Of a stretch of DNA of 64,000 bases, positions 63,378 to 64,000 are shown piece by piece. Source of the stretch: Corynebacterium freiburgense (GTDB lineage Bacteria; Actinomycetota; Actinomycetes; Mycobacteriales; Mycobacteriaceae); the NCBI RefSeq assembly GCF_030408815.1, contig NZ_CP047355.1, positions 1,240,001 to 1,304,000 of the forward strand, read 5' to 3'. A program made the translations under genes and the position numbers. Numbering within the stretch: the stretch's first letter is position 1; every line of letters begins with the position of its first letter. The notes under the pieces are model-generated. The model searched no databases, was not told the origin of the DNA, and saw nothing but the letters and a program-made list of their open reading frames with translations.

Positions 63378-64000
63378 TTATTGGAACTCAACTATTTCGG
63401 GGTTGGGCATAGCTCCAATAATGGTGAGACTTTGCGTTGCGCGTGTCAGGGCAACATAGAGGTCTTGCCATCCTTGTGTCGATGATTCGATGATGGTTGC
63501 AGGTTCCACAAGGATTACATGGTCAAATTCCAGACCTTTAATGTTATGTATATTTTCAGCTGAGATGATCTGGATCAGCCTGTCGGGGTTTTGTTGTTGC
63601 AAAGTGTTGGCAATTGCATTGGCATCGGTTCCGGAAGGATAAAAGTTTATGGTGCCATCGGTTGTGCGTATTGATGTACTAGGGGTTTGTTCGGGTGCGA
63701 TAATTGGAAGTAGTTTGGAGGCCTCATCCATTATGGTTTGCGGTGTCCGGTAATTAATGGTGAGTTGGTGGCGGCGAAAACGCTGCTTAACAAACGGCTC
63801 GAGTGTTTCTGTCCAGGTGTCTACACCAGCTGGTGAACCGGTTTGTGCAGTGTCTCCTACGATTGTTATCCATCGTGAGGGGCAACGGCGCATAACCATA
63901 CGCCATTCCATGGGGGAGAGTTCCTGCGCTTCGTCTACTACAACATGGCCATATGCCCATGTGTAATCAGCCTGGGCGCGTTCCGCAGTCGATCGAATAT
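63378..64000 (-). CDS. UvrD/HelD-like superfamily 1 ATPase, 5' part outside window
   Basis: C-terminal 207 residues of an open frame that reaches the window edge. Walker B VVVDEAQELSPMEW, motif III ITIVGDTAQTGSP, motif IV INYRTP, and motifs V/VI HNIKGLEFDHVILVEP and YVALTRATQSLTIIG. The sequence is closest in style to actinobacterial HelD/HelR proteins, which recycle stalled RNA polymerase and can give rifamycin tolerance; a plain UvrD-like helicase is the alternative. The N-terminus needed to decide is outside. Confidence 0.85.
   Translation of the reverse strand, partial: IRSTAERAQADYTWAYGHVVVDEAQELSPMEWRMVMRRCPSRWITIVGDTAQTGSPAGVDTWTETLEPFVKQRFRRHQLTINYRTPQTIMDEASKLLPIIAPEQTPSTSIRTTDGTINFYPSGTDANAIANTLQQQNPDRLIQIISAENIHNIKGLEFDHVILVEPATIIESSTQGWQDLYVALTRATQSLTIIGAMPNPEIVEFQ

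Overview
The window is chromosomal DNA of a low-G+C member of Corynebacterium. The evidence is gene order (gltX, ltbR-leuCD, then mutT-gpsA-ddl-DUF3515-thiL-ung-DhaL-recG-rsmD-coaD, then polA, rpsA, ptsG, coaE, uvrB, universal stress protein) and actinobacterial protein families (LppP/LprE lipoproteins, DUF3515, TipA-like MerR, a coryneform EIIBCA glucose permease). The species cannot be fixed from the sequence alone. Codon use is AT-leaning, except in the first 3.3 kb, which is visibly richer in G+C.

Region by region: 1-3290 is most of an ISPpu12-like ISL3-family insertion element. It carries a CadR/PbrR-type MerR regulator, a cation-diffusion-facilitator efflux protein, an lspA and the transposase; its right end sits inside the 3' end of a HEAT-repeat gene. 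4817-5379, 12533-13030 and 53401-53838 hold three copies of a structured non-coding repeat that I do not recognise. 5622-12428 holds a cNMP/CBS/nucleotidyltransferase protein, a DEDD exonuclease, an FAH-family enzyme, a CPBP protease, and two small regulator modules (TipA-like MerR; membrane protein plus PadR). 13131-24088 holds isochorismate synthase, gltX, tRNA-Gln, three tRNA-Glu genes bracketing a cassette of accessory genes (CPBP protease, PadR, anchored beta-propeller-like protein), a further CPBP protease, ltbR and leuCD. 24176-36133 is the conserved mutT-to-coaD housekeeping block plus a TauE/SafE permease. 36160-41070 holds a membrane protein under a probable DtxR iron box, then a two-component system and a lantibiotic-immunity-type ABC transporter that share a 16-bp dyad. 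41053-44656 holds a polar amino-acid ABC importer and a DUF368 (PopT-type) protein. 45016-45972 is a gene-free stretch with several palindromes. Then come tRNA-Leu, polA, two tandem lipoproteins, a methyltransferase, rpsA, two DUF4253 paralogues, ptsG, a TetR-ABC operon, coaE, uvrB, a universal stress protein and the 3' part of a UvrD/HelD-like ATPase cut by the window edge.

Regulation is unusually legible. At least eight genes have a TANNNT -10 box only 6-7 nt before the start codon, which predicts leaderless transcripts, and several have exact palindromic operators over that box. The most unusual item is the three-copy hairpin repeat: each copy has one or three roughly 46-bp hairpins, linkers conserved between loci, a second small hairpin, and T/G-rich and A/C-rich flanks that are partly complementary to each other.
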